A stretch of 64,000 nt of DNA, from NCBI GenBank assembly GCA_040221095.1, contig JAVJVP010000017.1:262380-326379 (forward strand), in the 5' to 3' direction. Below, piece by piece: positions 46,056-55,444 of the stretch; the stretch's first letter is position 1, and every line of letters begins with the position of its first letter. Both the position numbers and the translations under genes were made by a program. Origin of the DNA: UBA1479 sp040221095 (GTDB taxonomy: Bacteria; Pseudomonadota; Alphaproteobacteria; Rhodospirillales; Casp-alpha2). The notes beneath the pieces are model-generated. The model was not told where the DNA came from. It saw only the letters and a program-made list of their open reading frames with translations, and made no database searches.

Positions 46056-47485
46056 GCGGCCGCACCGTTCTCGTCGCCGACGACGACGCGGCGATCCGCA
46101 CCGTGGTCGCGCAGGCGCTTGGCCGCGCCGGGCTCGACGTCAAGACCACGGGCCAGGCTTCGACCCTGTGGGATTGGGTGTCGGCGGGCGAGGGCGACAT
46201 CATCATCACCGACGTCATCATGCCCGACGAGAACGGCCTGGACCTGATTCCCCGCATCAAGGAGATCCGCCCGGAACTGCGCATCGTCGTGATGAGCGCG
46301 CAGAACACCATCCTGACGGCGGTCAAGGCCGCCGAAAGCGGCGCCTTCGAATACCTGCCCAAGCCGTTCGACATCAACGAGCTGATCTCCATCGTGCGCC
46401 GCGGCCTGGAAGCGCCGCCCGAGCAGCCGGGGCTGAGCGCCGAGCATGCCGGCGTGGAAAAGCTGCCCCTGGTCGGCCGTTCGCCGGCCATGCAGGAAAT
46501 CTACCGCACCCTGGCGCGCCTGATCTCGACCGACCTGACCGTGCTGATCACCGGCGAGTCGGGCACCGGCAAGGAACTGGCCGCGCGGGTGCTGCACGAT
46601 TACGGCAAGCGCAAGCGGGGGCCGTTCGTCGCCGTCAACATGGCGGCGATCCCGCGCGAACTGATCGAAAGCGAGCTGTTCGGCCATGAAAAGGGCGCCT
46701 TCACGGGCGCCACCATGCGCTCGTCCGGGCGTTTCGAGCAGGCCGAGGGCGGAACCCTGTTCCTGGATGAAATCGGCGACATGCCGCTGGAAGCCCAGAC
46801 CCGCCTGCTGCGCGTGCTGCAGGAAGGGGAATACACCTCCGTCGGCGGCCGGGTGACGCGCAAGACCGACGTGCGCATCGTCGCCGCGACCCATCAGGAC
46901 CTGACCCAGTTGACCCGCCAGGGCCGGTTCCGCGAGGATTTGTTCTACCGTCTCAACGTGGTGCCGCTGCGCCTGCCGCCGCTGCGCGAACGGCTCGAGG
47001 ACATTCCCGAACTGGTCAAGACCTTCCTGGCCAAGGCGGCGGGCGAGGGCCTGCCGTGGAAGATCATCGAAGGCAAGGCCACGGAACGCCTGATGGCCTA
47101 CAACTGGCCGGGCAACGTGCGCGAACTGGAAAACCTGATCCACCGCCTGGCCGCCCTCTATTCCGAGGAAACCATTTCCGAGCAGGCGATTTCGGCGGAA
47201 CTTGCCGACCGCGGCCGCAGCGGCGACCCGGGCGCCAACCGGGGCCTGTCCCAGGTCGTCGAGGAACGCCTGGAAGCCTATTTCGGCGCCCATGCGGGGG
47301 CGCTGCCGGCGGCGGGACTGTATGACCGTGTGCTGCGCGAAATCGAACGCCCGCTGATCCTGCTGACCCTGCGGGCCACGCGCGGCAACCAGGTCAAGGC
47401 GGCCGAGGTCCTGGGCCTTAATCGCAATACCTTGCGCAAGAAAATCCGCGACCTCGACATTTCGGTGGTGCGGGGCCAGAAATGA
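46052..47485 (+). CDS. ntrC: Nitrogen-regulation response regulator NtrC (GlnG)
   Basis: NtrC is a sigma-54-dependent activator of nitrogen-assimilation genes. The receiver has phospho-acceptor Asp54 (IIITDVIMPDENG) and the phospho-switch Lys in LPKPFD. The AAA+ domain has Walker A GESGTGKE, the sigma-54 contact loop GAFTGA in KGAFTGATMRSSG and Walker B LFLDEIGDMP. The Fis-type helix-turn-helix AAEVLGLNRNTLRKKI is at the C-terminus. The length is 477 aa. It overlaps both ntrB and ntrY as ATGA. Confidence 0.97.
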   Translation: MSGRTVLVADDDAAIRTVVAQALGRAGLDVKTTGQASTLWDWVSAGEGDIIITDVIMPDENGLDLIPRIKEIRPELRIVVMSAQNTILTAVKAAESGAFEYLPKPFDINELISIVRRGLEAPPEQPGLSAEHAGVEKLPLVGRSPAMQEIYRTLARLISTDLTVLITGESGTGKELAARVLHDYGKRKRGPFVAVNMAAIPRELIESELFGHEKGAFTGATMRSSGRFEQAEGGTLFLDEIGDMPLEAQTRLLRVLQEGEYTSVGGRVTRKTDVRIVAATHQDLTQLTRQGRFREDLFYRLNVVPLRLPPLRERLEDIPELVKTFLAKAAGEGLPWKIIEGKATERLMAYNWPGNVRELENLIHRLAALYSEETISEQAISAELADRGRSGDPGANRGLSQVVEERLEAYFGAHAGALPAAGLYDRVLREIERPLILLTLRATRGNQVKAAEVLGLNRNTLRKKIRDLDISVVRGQK

Positions 47486-49791
47486 CCTCCCCGGCCACGC
47501 CCGGAAAAGGCCCTTTCGGCAGCCTATGGGCGCTGATCGGCCTGCGCGGGGCAAGCGCCAAACGTCTGCTGGCCTACGGGCTCGCGGCGGCGGCGGTCGT
47601 GTCCTGCGTGGCCACGGCCATCATGCTGGTGCTGCGGCCGGCACAGACCCAGAACATCGAAACCATCGTCGCCATGATTTATCTGGACGGCGCGATCCTG
47701 CTGCTGCTCGGCATGGTCGTCGGCCAGCGCCTGTTTTCGATCTGGCTCGACCGGCGGCGCGGGCAGGCGGGATCGGGCCTGCATGTGCGCATGGTGACCC
47801 TGTTCGCCCTGGTCGCCACGGCGCCGGCCATTCTGGTCGCCGTGATGTCGGCGACCTTCCTGCATTACGGGGTGCAGGCCTGGTTCAACGAACGGGTGTC
47901 GACGGCGCTCGACCAGTCCATGGGCGTGGCCAGCGCCTACCTGAAGGAACACCGGGAAAACTTCGGCACGGACATCCTCGCCGTGGCCAACGACCTGAAC
48001 ATCAATTCCGGCATTCTCACGCGCGAGCCCTGGCGGCTGGGCCCGCTGCTGACCTTCCACACCCGCTCGCGCGGGTTCACCGAGGCGGTCATGATCGACG
48101 GCACCGGAAAGGTCATCGCCCAGTCCGAATTTTCCCGCCCGCGCGAGACCGAGCGGCTATCCCAAGACCTTTTCCAGCAGGCGCAGACCGGCAAGATCAC
48201 CCTGATCCCGCTTGATGAACAGGACCGCATCCGCGCCATCTACAAACTGAACCGCTTCGTCGACGCCTATCTGGTGCTTGAGCGGTTCGTCAATCCGGAC
48301 GTCCTCAATCACATCGACACCATCCAGAACGCGGTGCGCGAATACCAGCGCCTGCAGCGCGAACGGGGCGGCCTGCAGGTCAGCTTTATCCTGATCTTCA
48401 CCGTGGTCTCCGTGCTGCTGCTGCTGGCCGCCGTATGGACGGGCCTGACCGTCGCGACGCAAATGGCCGAGCCGGTCTCGAGCCTGATCTACGCCGCCGA
48501 GCGCATCCGCGACGGCGATCTAACGACGACCGTGGATATTCCCGACGCCGACGACGAATTGGCATCCCTGTCCCGCGCCTTCAACCGCATGACGGCGCAG
48601 ATCCGCGGCCAGCAGGAAGGCCTGATTTCGGCCAACCGGGAACTCGACGAACGCAGGCGCTTCACGGAAACGGTGCTGGCCGGGGTATCGGCGGGGGTGG
48701 TCGGCCTGGACAAGGACGGGCGCATCAACCTGCCCAACCGCTCGGCCTCGGTTCTGGTCGGAGAGGACCTGATGCGCGCCAAGGGGCGGCTGCTGGTCGA
48801 TCTGGTGCCGGAATTCGCGCCCCTGTGGTCCGAGGCCAAGCGCCGGCCCGACCGCCTGCAGCGGTCCGAGGTCAAGCTGGCCCGCGACGGCGGCGAGCGC
48901 ACGCTGCTGCTGCGCATCGCGGCCGAACGCCTGGCCGGCCAGCTGCTGGGCTTCGTCGTCACCTTCGACGACGTGACCGAACTGCTGTCGGCGCAACGTG
49001 CCGCCGCCTGGGCCGATGTGGCGCGGCGCATTGCCCACGAAATCAAGAACCCGCTGACCCCCATTCAATTGTCGGCAGAGCGCCTGAAACGCAAATACCG
49101 GGACGAGGTCACCTCCGATCCGGAAACCTTCATCGCCTGCACCGATACGATCATCCGCCAGGTCGAGGACATCGGCCGCATGGTCGATGAATTCTCGTCC
49201 TTCGCGCGCATGCCGCAACCCTCCATCGGACGCGAAAACCTGTCCAACCTGATCCGCGAGGTCGTCGTTCTGGAACGCTCGCGTGCGGAAAACATCACCG
49301 TCGACCTCATCCTGCCGGACGGCGACATGATGCTGCGCTGCGACCGGCGCCAGGTGTCGCGCGCCCTCACCAACATCCTGAAGAACGCCGCGGAAGGCAT
49401 CGAAAGCCGGATTCTCCAGAACAAGACCGACGACGGCGGGGCTGAGAGCGAGGATGAGCCCGGGCGGATTTCCATCACGGTAACCGATGGGCGCGGCCAG
49501 GGGGGTGACGACGAGAGCGTCTCGGTGATTGTCGAGGACAACGGCATCGGCCTGCCCGAGGCCGGGCGCGAGCGCCTGACCGAACCCTATGTGACGACGC
49601 GCAGCAAGGGCACCGGCCTGGGGCTGGCCATTGTCCGCAAGATCATGGAAGATCATCAAGGTGACCTGCGCCTCGAGGACCGCCCCGGCGGCGGGGCGCG
49701 GATCAGTCTGGTGTTCCGAGATTTGGATGAAACCGCCAACGACGGCGACAAGGATCCCATGAAGGTCGCGACCGGCTTGGGGTTGGGGTAG
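47482..49791 (+). CDS. ntrY: Membrane sensor histidine kinase NtrY
   Basis: NtrY pairs with NtrX in nitrogen and redox control. Three to four membrane helices lie in the N-terminal half (about residues 28-51, 62-82, 97-118 and 300-322), flanking a periplasmic region of roughly 175 residues. A HAMP domain (about 323-376), a PAS domain (about 390-500) and the kinase core follow; His519 in RRIAHEIKNPLTPIQLSAERL is the phosphorylation site, and DNGIGLPEAGRER and KGTGLGLAIVRK bind ATP. The length is 769 aa. It overlaps ntrC by four bases and precedes ntrX by seven. Confidence 0.94.
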   Translation: MTSPATPGKGPFGSLWALIGLRGASAKRLLAYGLAAAAVVSCVATAIMLVLRPAQTQNIETIVAMIYLDGAILLLLGMVVGQRLFSIWLDRRRGQAGSGLHVRMVTLFALVATAPAILVAVMSATFLHYGVQAWFNERVSTALDQSMGVASAYLKEHRENFGTDILAVANDLNINSGILTREPWRLGPLLTFHTRSRGFTEAVMIDGTGKVIAQSEFSRPRETERLSQDLFQQAQTGKITLIPLDEQDRIRAIYKLNRFVDAYLVLERFVNPDVLNHIDTIQNAVREYQRLQRERGGLQVSFILIFTVVSVLLLLAAVWTGLTVATQMAEPVSSLIYAAERIRDGDLTTTVDIPDADDELASLSRAFNRMTAQIRGQQEGLISANRELDERRRFTETVLAGVSAGVVGLDKDGRINLPNRSASVLVGEDLMRAKGRLLVDLVPEFAPLWSEAKRRPDRLQRSEVKLARDGGERTLLLRIAAERLAGQLLGFVVTFDDVTELLSAQRAAAWADVARRIAHEIKNPLTPIQLSAERLKRKYRDEVTSDPETFIACTDTIIRQVEDIGRMVDEFSSFARMPQPSIGRENLSNLIREVVVLERSRAENITVDLILPDGDMMLRCDRRQVSRALTNILKNAAEGIESRILQNKTDDGGAESEDEPGRISITVTDGRGQGGDDESVSVIVEDNGIGLPEAGRERLTEPYVTTRSKGTGLGLAIVRKIMEDHQGDLRLEDRPGGGARISLVFRDLDETANDGDKDPMKVATGLGLG

Positions 49792-49798
49792 AGCTGTC

Positions 49799-51181
49799 AT
49801 GGCGCAGGACATTCTCATCGTCGACGACGAAGCCGACATTCGAACCCTCACGGCGGGGATCCTCCAGGACGAGGGCTATGACACCCGCGAGGCGGCGGAC
49901 AGCCAGGGCGCGCTTGAGGCGCTTTCGGCGCGCCAGCCGAGCCTGGTGCTGCTCGACATCTGGCTTCAGGGCAGCGAACTGGACGGTCTGCAGATTCTCA
50001 AGCGGATCAAGCAGAACCATCCGGCGATACCGGTCTTGATGATGAGCGGCCACGGCACCGTGGAAACCGCCGTCACGGCCATCAAGGACGGCGCCTACGA
50101 TTTCATCGAAAAGCCGTTCAAGGCCGACCGCCTGCTGCTCAACGTGCGGCGCGCGGTGGAGGCGGCGCGCCTGCGCTCGGAAAACGAGGAGCTGAGGATG
50201 CGCGCCGGCTCGTCCCTCGACCTGATCGGCGGGTCGTCGGCGATGCGTGAAATCCAACAGGTCATCGACCGCGCCGCCCCCTCCAACAGCCGTATCCTGA
50301 TTTTCGGGCCGAGCGGCAGCGGCAAGGAGATCGTGGCGCGCAACATCCACGCGCGGTCCAACCGCGCCGACGGGCCCTTCGTCATCGTCAACTGCGCGAC
50401 CATGGCGCCGGACCGGGTCGAAATGGAATTGTTCGGCACGGAAAGCGGCGACGGGTCGCGCCGCATCGGCACGTTCGAGCGCGCCCACGGCGGCACCCTG
50501 GTGCTCGACGAGGTGTCGGACATGCCGCTGGAAACCCAGGGCAAGATCGTCCGCGTCCTGCAGGAACAGAATTTCGAGCGGGTCGGCGGCTCCAACCGGG
50601 TGCAGGTCAACGTGCGCGTGATCTCGTCGACGACCCGCGACCTGCAGGCCGAGGTCGCCGCCGGCCGGTTCCGCGAGGACCTGTTCTACCGCCTTAACGT
50701 GGTGCCCCTGACGGTGGCGGCGCTGGCCGACCGGCGCGAGGACATCCGCGCCCTGACCGACCATTTCATGCGCCAAGCCGCCGACGCCACCGGCCAGCAG
50801 CCGAGACGCCTGGGCGAGGACGCGTTGGCGGCATTGCAGAGTTACGCATGGCCGGGTAACGTCCGCGAACTTCGCAACGTGATCGAACGGGTGCTGATTC
50901 TCGCACCCGGCGACAACGACACGGTTCTGGGGGCCAGCATGCTGCCGACGGAGTTTCTCGACGGAATGCAGCGCAGCACGATCGGCGGCGGCGAAGACTA
51001 TCTGTCCAAGCCGTTGCGCGACGCGCGCGAGGATTTCGAGCGTGAATACCTGAATGCCCAGATGTCGCGGTTCAACGGCAATATTTCGCGCACCGCGCAG
51101 TTCGTCGGCATGGAGCGCTCGGCCCTGCACCGCAAGCTCAAGTCCCTCGGCCTGACGGAAGAGGACCGCGGGACGTCATGA
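49799..51181 (+). CDS. ntrX: Response regulator NtrX, lacking the sigma-54 contact loop
   Basis: The receiver carries phospho-acceptor Asp53 (VLLDIWLQGSELDG). The AAA+ domain has GPSGSGKE and LVLDEVSDMP, but where GAFTGA should stand, the sequence reads LFGTESGDGSRRIGTFERA. Without that loop it cannot remodel sigma-54 polymerase; alphaproteobacterial NtrX proteins are known to share this trait. A Fis-type helix-turn-helix is at the C-terminus (TAQFVGMERSALHRKLKSLG). The length is 460 aa. It likely regulates by direct binding to target promoters. Confidence 0.95.
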   Translation: MAQDILIVDDEADIRTLTAGILQDEGYDTREAADSQGALEALSARQPSLVLLDIWLQGSELDGLQILKRIKQNHPAIPVLMMSGHGTVETAVTAIKDGAYDFIEKPFKADRLLLNVRRAVEAARLRSENEELRMRAGSSLDLIGGSSAMREIQQVIDRAAPSNSRILIFGPSGSGKEIVARNIHARSNRADGPFVIVNCATMAPDRVEMELFGTESGDGSRRIGTFERAHGGTLVLDEVSDMPLETQGKIVRVLQEQNFERVGGSNRVQVNVRVISSTTRDLQAEVAAGRFREDLFYRLNVVPLTVAALADRREDIRALTDHFMRQAADATGQQPRRLGEDALAALQSYAWPGNVRELRNVIERVLILAPGDNDTVLGASMLPTEFLDGMQRSTIGGGEDYLSKPLRDAREDFEREYLNAQMSRFNGNISRTAQFVGMERSALHRKLKSLGLTEEDRGTS

Positions 51182-51224
51182 CCCGCCCCCGCACAACCGC
51201 CGCATCCAAAGAAGGGCGTCCGGC

Positions 51225-52601
51225 ATGAAGATCATCGTTTGCGGCGCCGGCCAGGTCGGCGTCAACATCGCCCGCCAGCTGGCCTTGGAAAACCACGACG
51301 TGACCATCGTCGATCAGGCGCCGGACCTGGTGCGCCGGGTGTCCGACACCCTGGACGCCCAGGCGGTGGTCGGCCATGCGTCCCATCCCGACGTGCTGGA
51401 ACGCGCCGGCATCGCCGACGCCGACATGCTGATCGCGGTGACCCTGACGGACGAGATCAACATGGTGGCCTGTCAGGTCGCCCATTCCCTGTTCGACGTA
51501 CCGGTCAAGATCGCGCGCATCCGCCAGAAAAGCTATCTCGACCCCATGTGGGCCAACCTGTTCTCGCGCGACCACCTGCCCATCGACGTCATCATCTCGC
51601 CGGAGATGGAGGTCGCCCGCGCCGTCGCCCGGCGCCTGCGCATTCCCGGCGCCATGGACATGATCCCGTTGGCCGACGGGGCGGTGACCCTGTTGGGCGT
51701 GCGCTGCACCGAGGAATGCCCGCTGTTGAACACGCCGTTGAAACAGCTGACCCAGCTGTTCCCGGACCTCAACATCGTAATCGTCGGTCTGGTCCGCGAC
51801 GGCAACGCCATCGTGCCCAAGGCCGACGACCAGATGGCGCCCGGCGACGAAGTCTATTTCGTGGTCGATACGGCGCAGATCAGCCGCGCCATGACCGCCT
51901 TCGGTTATGACGCGGGCGAGGCCAGGCGCCTGCTGATCATCGGCGGCGGCAACATCGGCCTGGTGCTGGCGCAGGAGATCGAGCGCGAATACCCCTGGGT
52001 CAAGGCCAAGATCATCGAGCACAACAAGGAGCGCGCCGAATACATCTCCGGCCAGCTGGAAAGCACGGTGGTGCTGAACGGCGACGCCCGCGACATCGAG
52101 ATTCTCGAAGAAGCCAACATCCGGGGCACCGATACGGTGGTCGCCGTCACCAATGACGACGAAAGCAACATCCTGGCCTCGCTCCTGGCCAAGAAATTCG
52201 GCTGCGAGCGCACAGTGACCCTGGTCAACACCTCGATCTACGAACAGCTCATCGGCTCTCTCGGCATCGACGTGGTGGTCAGCCCGCGCAACATCACGGT
52301 CTCGACCATCTTGCAGCACGTGCGCCGCGGGCGCATTCATTCGGTCCATGCCGTGCGCGAGGGCCTGGGCGAACTGATCGAGGCCGAGGCGCTGGAAACC
52401 TCGGACCTTGCCGGCAAGACGCTGAAGGAAATCCAGTTGCCGACGGGGGTCGTCGTCGGCGCCATCGTGCGCGACGGCAAGATGCTGTTCCCGCGCGGCA
52501 CGACCACGGTCGAGGCCGGTGACCGGGTTATCCTGTTCTCGGCCCCGGAATCGATCCGCAAGGTCGAGAACATGTTCGCCGTGCAACTGGAATATTTCTA
52601 A
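51225..52601 (+). CDS. trkA: Trk-type potassium transport NAD-binding subunit TrkA
   Basis: TrkA is the peripheral regulatory subunit of the TrkH/TrkG potassium channel. It has two RCK repeats, each with a Rossmann domain (MKIIVCGAGQVGVNIARQL near residue 1 and RRLLIIGGGNIGLVLAQEI near residue 230) and a TrkA-C domain. The length is 458 aa. No trkH is visible in the window. Its position after ntrX is conserved in alphaproteobacteria. Confidence 0.96.
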   Translation: MKIIVCGAGQVGVNIARQLALENHDVTIVDQAPDLVRRVSDTLDAQAVVGHASHPDVLERAGIADADMLIAVTLTDEINMVACQVAHSLFDVPVKIARIRQKSYLDPMWANLFSRDHLPIDVIISPEMEVARAVARRLRIPGAMDMIPLADGAVTLLGVRCTEECPLLNTPLKQLTQLFPDLNIVIVGLVRDGNAIVPKADDQMAPGDEVYFVVDTAQISRAMTAFGYDAGEARRLLIIGGGNIGLVLAQEIEREYPWVKAKIIEHNKERAEYISGQLESTVVLNGDARDIEILEEANIRGTDTVVAVTNDDESNILASLLAKKFGCERTVTLVNTSIYEQLIGSLGIDVVVSPRNITVSTILQHVRRGRIHSVHAVREGLGELIEAEALETSDLAGKTLKEIQLPTGVVVGAIVRDGKMLFPRGTTTVEAGDRVILFSAPESIRKVENMFAVQLEYF

Positions 52602-52605
52602 ACCC

Positions 52606-53280
52606 GTGACCGATTCGCGCCTTTCGCCCCCATTGGCTCTGCCCAAGGCCGTCGTGTTCGACTGGGACAACACCCTGGTCGATACCTGGCCGATCATTCA
52701 CGACGCCCTGAACCATACCTTCCGCGCCTGGGGCCTGCCGGAATGGACGCTTGCGGAAACCCACGTCAGGGTCCGCAAGTCGCTCCGCGACAGCTTTCCC
52801 GGCCTGTTCGGCGACGACTGGGAAAAGGCCGGCGACGTGTTCTACGGCCGCTACGGCGCGATCCATGCGGAAAAACTGCAGCCGGCGGCGGGGGCGGGGG
52901 CGCTCTTACAGGGGTTGGCGGACGCCGGCGTATACCTTTGCGTGGTGTCCAACAAGAAAGGGTCGTTCCTGCGCAAGGAGGCCCAGGCCTTGGGTTGGAC
53001 CGACCATTTCGGGGCCCTGGTCGGGGCCATGGATGCGCCCCGCGACAAACCGGCCCGTGACCCCATCGACATGGCGCTTCGCCCCGGCGGCGTGGCGGCC
53101 GGGGAGGGGGTGTGGTTCGTCGGCGACGCCGACATCGACATGGAATGCGCCCATGGGGCGGGCTGTTACCCGGTGCTGATCCGACCTCACGAACCGGGAG
53201 TAGATGAATTCATAGACTTTCCTCCGGCCCTGCATTTCCCCGACTGCGATACTCTTTGCAAGTTCACTCAGACACTGTAA
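52606..53280 (+). CDS. HAD-family hydrolase (phosphoglycolate phosphatase-like)
   Basis: The DxDxT motif is VVFDWDNTLVDTW, followed by a helical cap, motif II VVSNKK, a lysine in RDKPARDP and motif IV FVGDADIDMECAHGAGC. This supports a phosphatase acting on a small phosphorylated compound, as in Gph. The GTG start at 52606 is four bases after trkA. The length is 224 aa. The substrate is unknown. A candidate promoter for hfq begins just after its stop codon. Confidence 0.88.
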   Translation: MTDSRLSPPLALPKAVVFDWDNTLVDTWPIIHDALNHTFRAWGLPEWTLAETHVRVRKSLRDSFPGLFGDDWEKAGDVFYGRYGAIHAEKLQPAAGAGALLQGLADAGVYLCVVSNKKGSFLRKEAQALGWTDHFGALVGAMDAPRDKPARDPIDMALRPGGVAAGEGVWFVGDADIDMECAHGAGCYPVLIRPHEPGVDEFIDFPPALHFPDCDTLCKFTQTL

Positions 53281-53284
53281 TCTT

Positions 53285-53313
53285 TTGTACAAGGCTGGTT
53301 AGCCGTGTAGAAA
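53285..53313 (+). promoter_or_regulatory. Candidate promoter of hfq-hflX
   Basis: TTGTAC (53285-53290) and TAGAAA (53308-53313) are 17 bases apart, about 107 bases before the hfq ATG. The hexamers are only partial matches. Confidence 0.35.
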
Positions 53314-53420
53314 CAAAAGAGAAAACAACAACAGGGAGCCCGGAACAAAGTCGGACGCGGCATTACGGCCAGCGCGCAGAAGCGAGGTGCGGCCGCAAAA
53401 AGACTTTGGGGTGGGGAGAG

Positions 53421-53675
53421 ATGTCGTCAGAAAAATCACAAAACGTGCAGGACGTTTTTCTTAACCACATCAGGAAGAACAAAACTGCGGTCACGGTGTT
53501 TCTGGTCAACGGGGTCAAGCTGCAGGGAATCGTTACCTGGTTTGACAATTTTTCCGTTCTCCTGCGCCGGGACGGCCATACCCAGCTGGTGTACAAGCAC
53601 GCCATCTCCACGGTCATGCCGTCCGTTCCCATCCAATTGTTCGAACCGGATTCCACCGAGTCCGTCGAGGATTGA
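53421..53675 (+). CDS. hfq: RNA chaperone Hfq
   Basis: Hfq is a hexameric Sm-like protein that pairs small RNAs with messages. Features are NVQDVFLNHIRKNKTAVTVFLVNG (Sm1) and VYKHAISTVMP (Sm2). ATG 53421 follows GGGGAGAG; the frame is open upstream but without homology. The length is 84 aa. The short acidic C-terminus is usual for alphaproteobacteria. It overlaps hflX (TTGA). Confidence 0.97.
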   Translation: MSSEKSQNVQDVFLNHIRKNKTAVTVFLVNGVKLQGIVTWFDNFSVLLRRDGHTQLVYKHAISTVMPSVPIQLFEPDSTESVED

Positions 53676-55024
53676 GCGAACAAACCCCAGGTGATGTCAC
53701 GTCCGCCGCCAAGGCGGTGGGCGCGGGTTCTTGCGCCGTCATCCATCCGAACATGTCCGCGGCCGGCGGGGCCGACACCCGCAGTGCGCGCGCCAACCTG
53801 GACGAGGCCGTGGCCCTCGCCGGGGCCATCGACCTGGATGTCGTCCATGCCGAAACCTTTGAGCTGACCCGCCCCCGGCCGTCGACCCTGCTGGGCAAGG
53901 GCACTGTGGAGCGCATCGGCGAGACCCTGCATGCCCTGCATGACTGCGACCTTGTCGTCGTCAACGCCAACCTGACGCCGGTCCAGCAGCGCAACCTGGA
54001 AACCGCCTGGGAAGCCAAGGTCATCGACCGAACGGGCCTGATCCTGGAAATCTTCGGTGCCCGGGCACGGACCAAGGAAGGCCGCTTGCAGGTCGACCTT
54101 GCCGCGCTCAGCTATCAGCTCGGCCGCCTGGTCCGCAGTTGGACCCACCTGGAACGCCAACGCGGCGGGGCGGGGTTCATGGGCGGTCCCGGCGAACGGC
54201 AGATCGAACTCGACCGGCGCATGATCCGCCAGCGCATCGCGCGCCTGAAGCGCGAACTGACCGAGGTCAAGCGCACGCGCTCCCTGCAGCGCCGCGCGCG
54301 CCAGCGCGTGCCCTATCCGGTGGTTGCCTTGGTCGGCTACACCAACGCCGGCAAGTCGACCCTGTTCAACCACCTGACCGGCGCCGACGTGGTGGCCAAG
54401 GATCAGCTTTTCGCGACCCTGGACCCGACCATGCGCAGACTCGACCTGCCGGAAGGCGGGCCGGTCATCCTGTCCGACACCGTGGGCTTCATTTCCGACC
54501 TGCCGCACCAACTGGTCAACGCCTTCCATGCCACCCTGGAAGAGGTCGTGGAAGCCGACATGGTCCTGCATGTGCGCGACATCGCCGATCCGGATACGGA
54601 GATCCAGCGCCGCGACGTGCTGGAGGTTCTGGGCAGCCTGGGCCTGGGCGACGACTCCGAAACGCCGATCACCGAGGCCCTCAACAAGATCGACCTGTTG
54701 CCGCCGGAGGCCCTCTCCGCCCTGGAGGAACGCATCGCCCGCCAGGACAACAACCCGCCGATCGCCCTCTCCGCCGTGACGGGGCAGGGGCTCGACCATC
54801 TGATCCAGCGCATTCAGGACGTGCTCGGCGACAAGCTGGGCGAGATGGAACTGGATCTGGGCTTCGACGAAGGGGCGACCCTGGCCTGGATCTACGAACA
54901 CGGCGAGGTTCTGGAGCGGACCGACGGCGAAACCGGCATTCACCTGCGCATCCGCATGGACCCGCGCAGCCAGGCGCAGCTGCTGACCCGTATCGACAGC
55001 GCCCGCCGGAGCCGTCTACACTAG
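53672..55024 (+). CDS. hflX: Ribosome-associated GTPase HflX
   Basis: HflX splits stalled or hibernating ribosomes, notably under heat stress. The N-terminal domain has STLLGKGTVERIGE and VVVNANLTPVQQRNLE; GGAGFMGGPGERQIELDRR precedes the G domain with GYTNAGKSTLFNHLTG, DTVGFISDLPHQLV and NKID. The length is 450 aa. TTG 53672 overlaps the hfq stop, but the extreme N-terminus is not well conserved, and a GTG at 53717 could be the true start. Confidence 0.93.
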   Translation: MSEQTPGDVTSAAKAVGAGSCAVIHPNMSAAGGADTRSARANLDEAVALAGAIDLDVVHAETFELTRPRPSTLLGKGTVERIGETLHALHDCDLVVVNANLTPVQQRNLETAWEAKVIDRTGLILEIFGARARTKEGRLQVDLAALSYQLGRLVRSWTHLERQRGGAGFMGGPGERQIELDRRMIRQRIARLKRELTEVKRTRSLQRRARQRVPYPVVALVGYTNAGKSTLFNHLTGADVVAKDQLFATLDPTMRRLDLPEGGPVILSDTVGFISDLPHQLVNAFHATLEEVVEADMVLHVRDIADPDTEIQRRDVLEVLGSLGLGDDSETPITEALNKIDLLPPEALSALEERIARQDNNPPIALSAVTGQGLDHLIQRIQDVLGDKLGEMELDLGFDEGATLAWIYEHGEVLERTDGETGIHLRIRMDPRSQAQLLTRIDSARRSRLH

Positions 55025-55139
55025 ACGGCGAGGGGTCCGGGGACGGAGTCCCTACACCGGTTGGTAACCATTTGACGCTAAACCGGGTTCATCGCGATCC
55101 GGCGACACGCAAGCATCCGGTACGGACGGACGGGCACTC

Positions 55140-55409
55140 ATGGCGACAAACCGCAGCCAGAACAAATGGCGTTCCAAGAACAAGCTGGTCAAACGCCAGC
55201 TGAACGTCATGGCGAAAAGCCATGTCCACGACCATCTGCAGCGCCTGGCAGACGATTTCCGCCTGCGCGGCAAGGGCGAGGCCGTATCCTTCGCGACCTT
55301 CATCACCCGGGCCCTGATGCAGCGCGCCGACTACAGCGACGATGCGGCGCAGATGCTGGAAGACCTGGCCGAAGCCTTCCACCGCGACCGCGACATCCAC
55401 TCCAACTGA
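55140..55409 (+). CDS. Small hypothetical protein (89 aa)
   Basis: The sequence has a basic N-terminus (SQNKWRSKNKLVKRQ) and a helical remainder containing HDHLQRLADDFRLRGKGEAVSF and MLEDLAEAFHRDRD. There is no membrane segment or Cys. It lies alone between hflX and the inositol-phosphatase gene, with a purine-rich stretch before the ATG. I know of no family or function. Confidence 0.6.
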   Translation: MATNRSQNKWRSKNKLVKRQLNVMAKSHVHDHLQRLADDFRLRGKGEAVSFATFITRALMQRADYSDDAAQMLEDLAEAFHRDRDIHSN

Positions 55410-55444
55410 CCCGCCCCACTGGGCGGCGTCCGGATTGCCATCCC

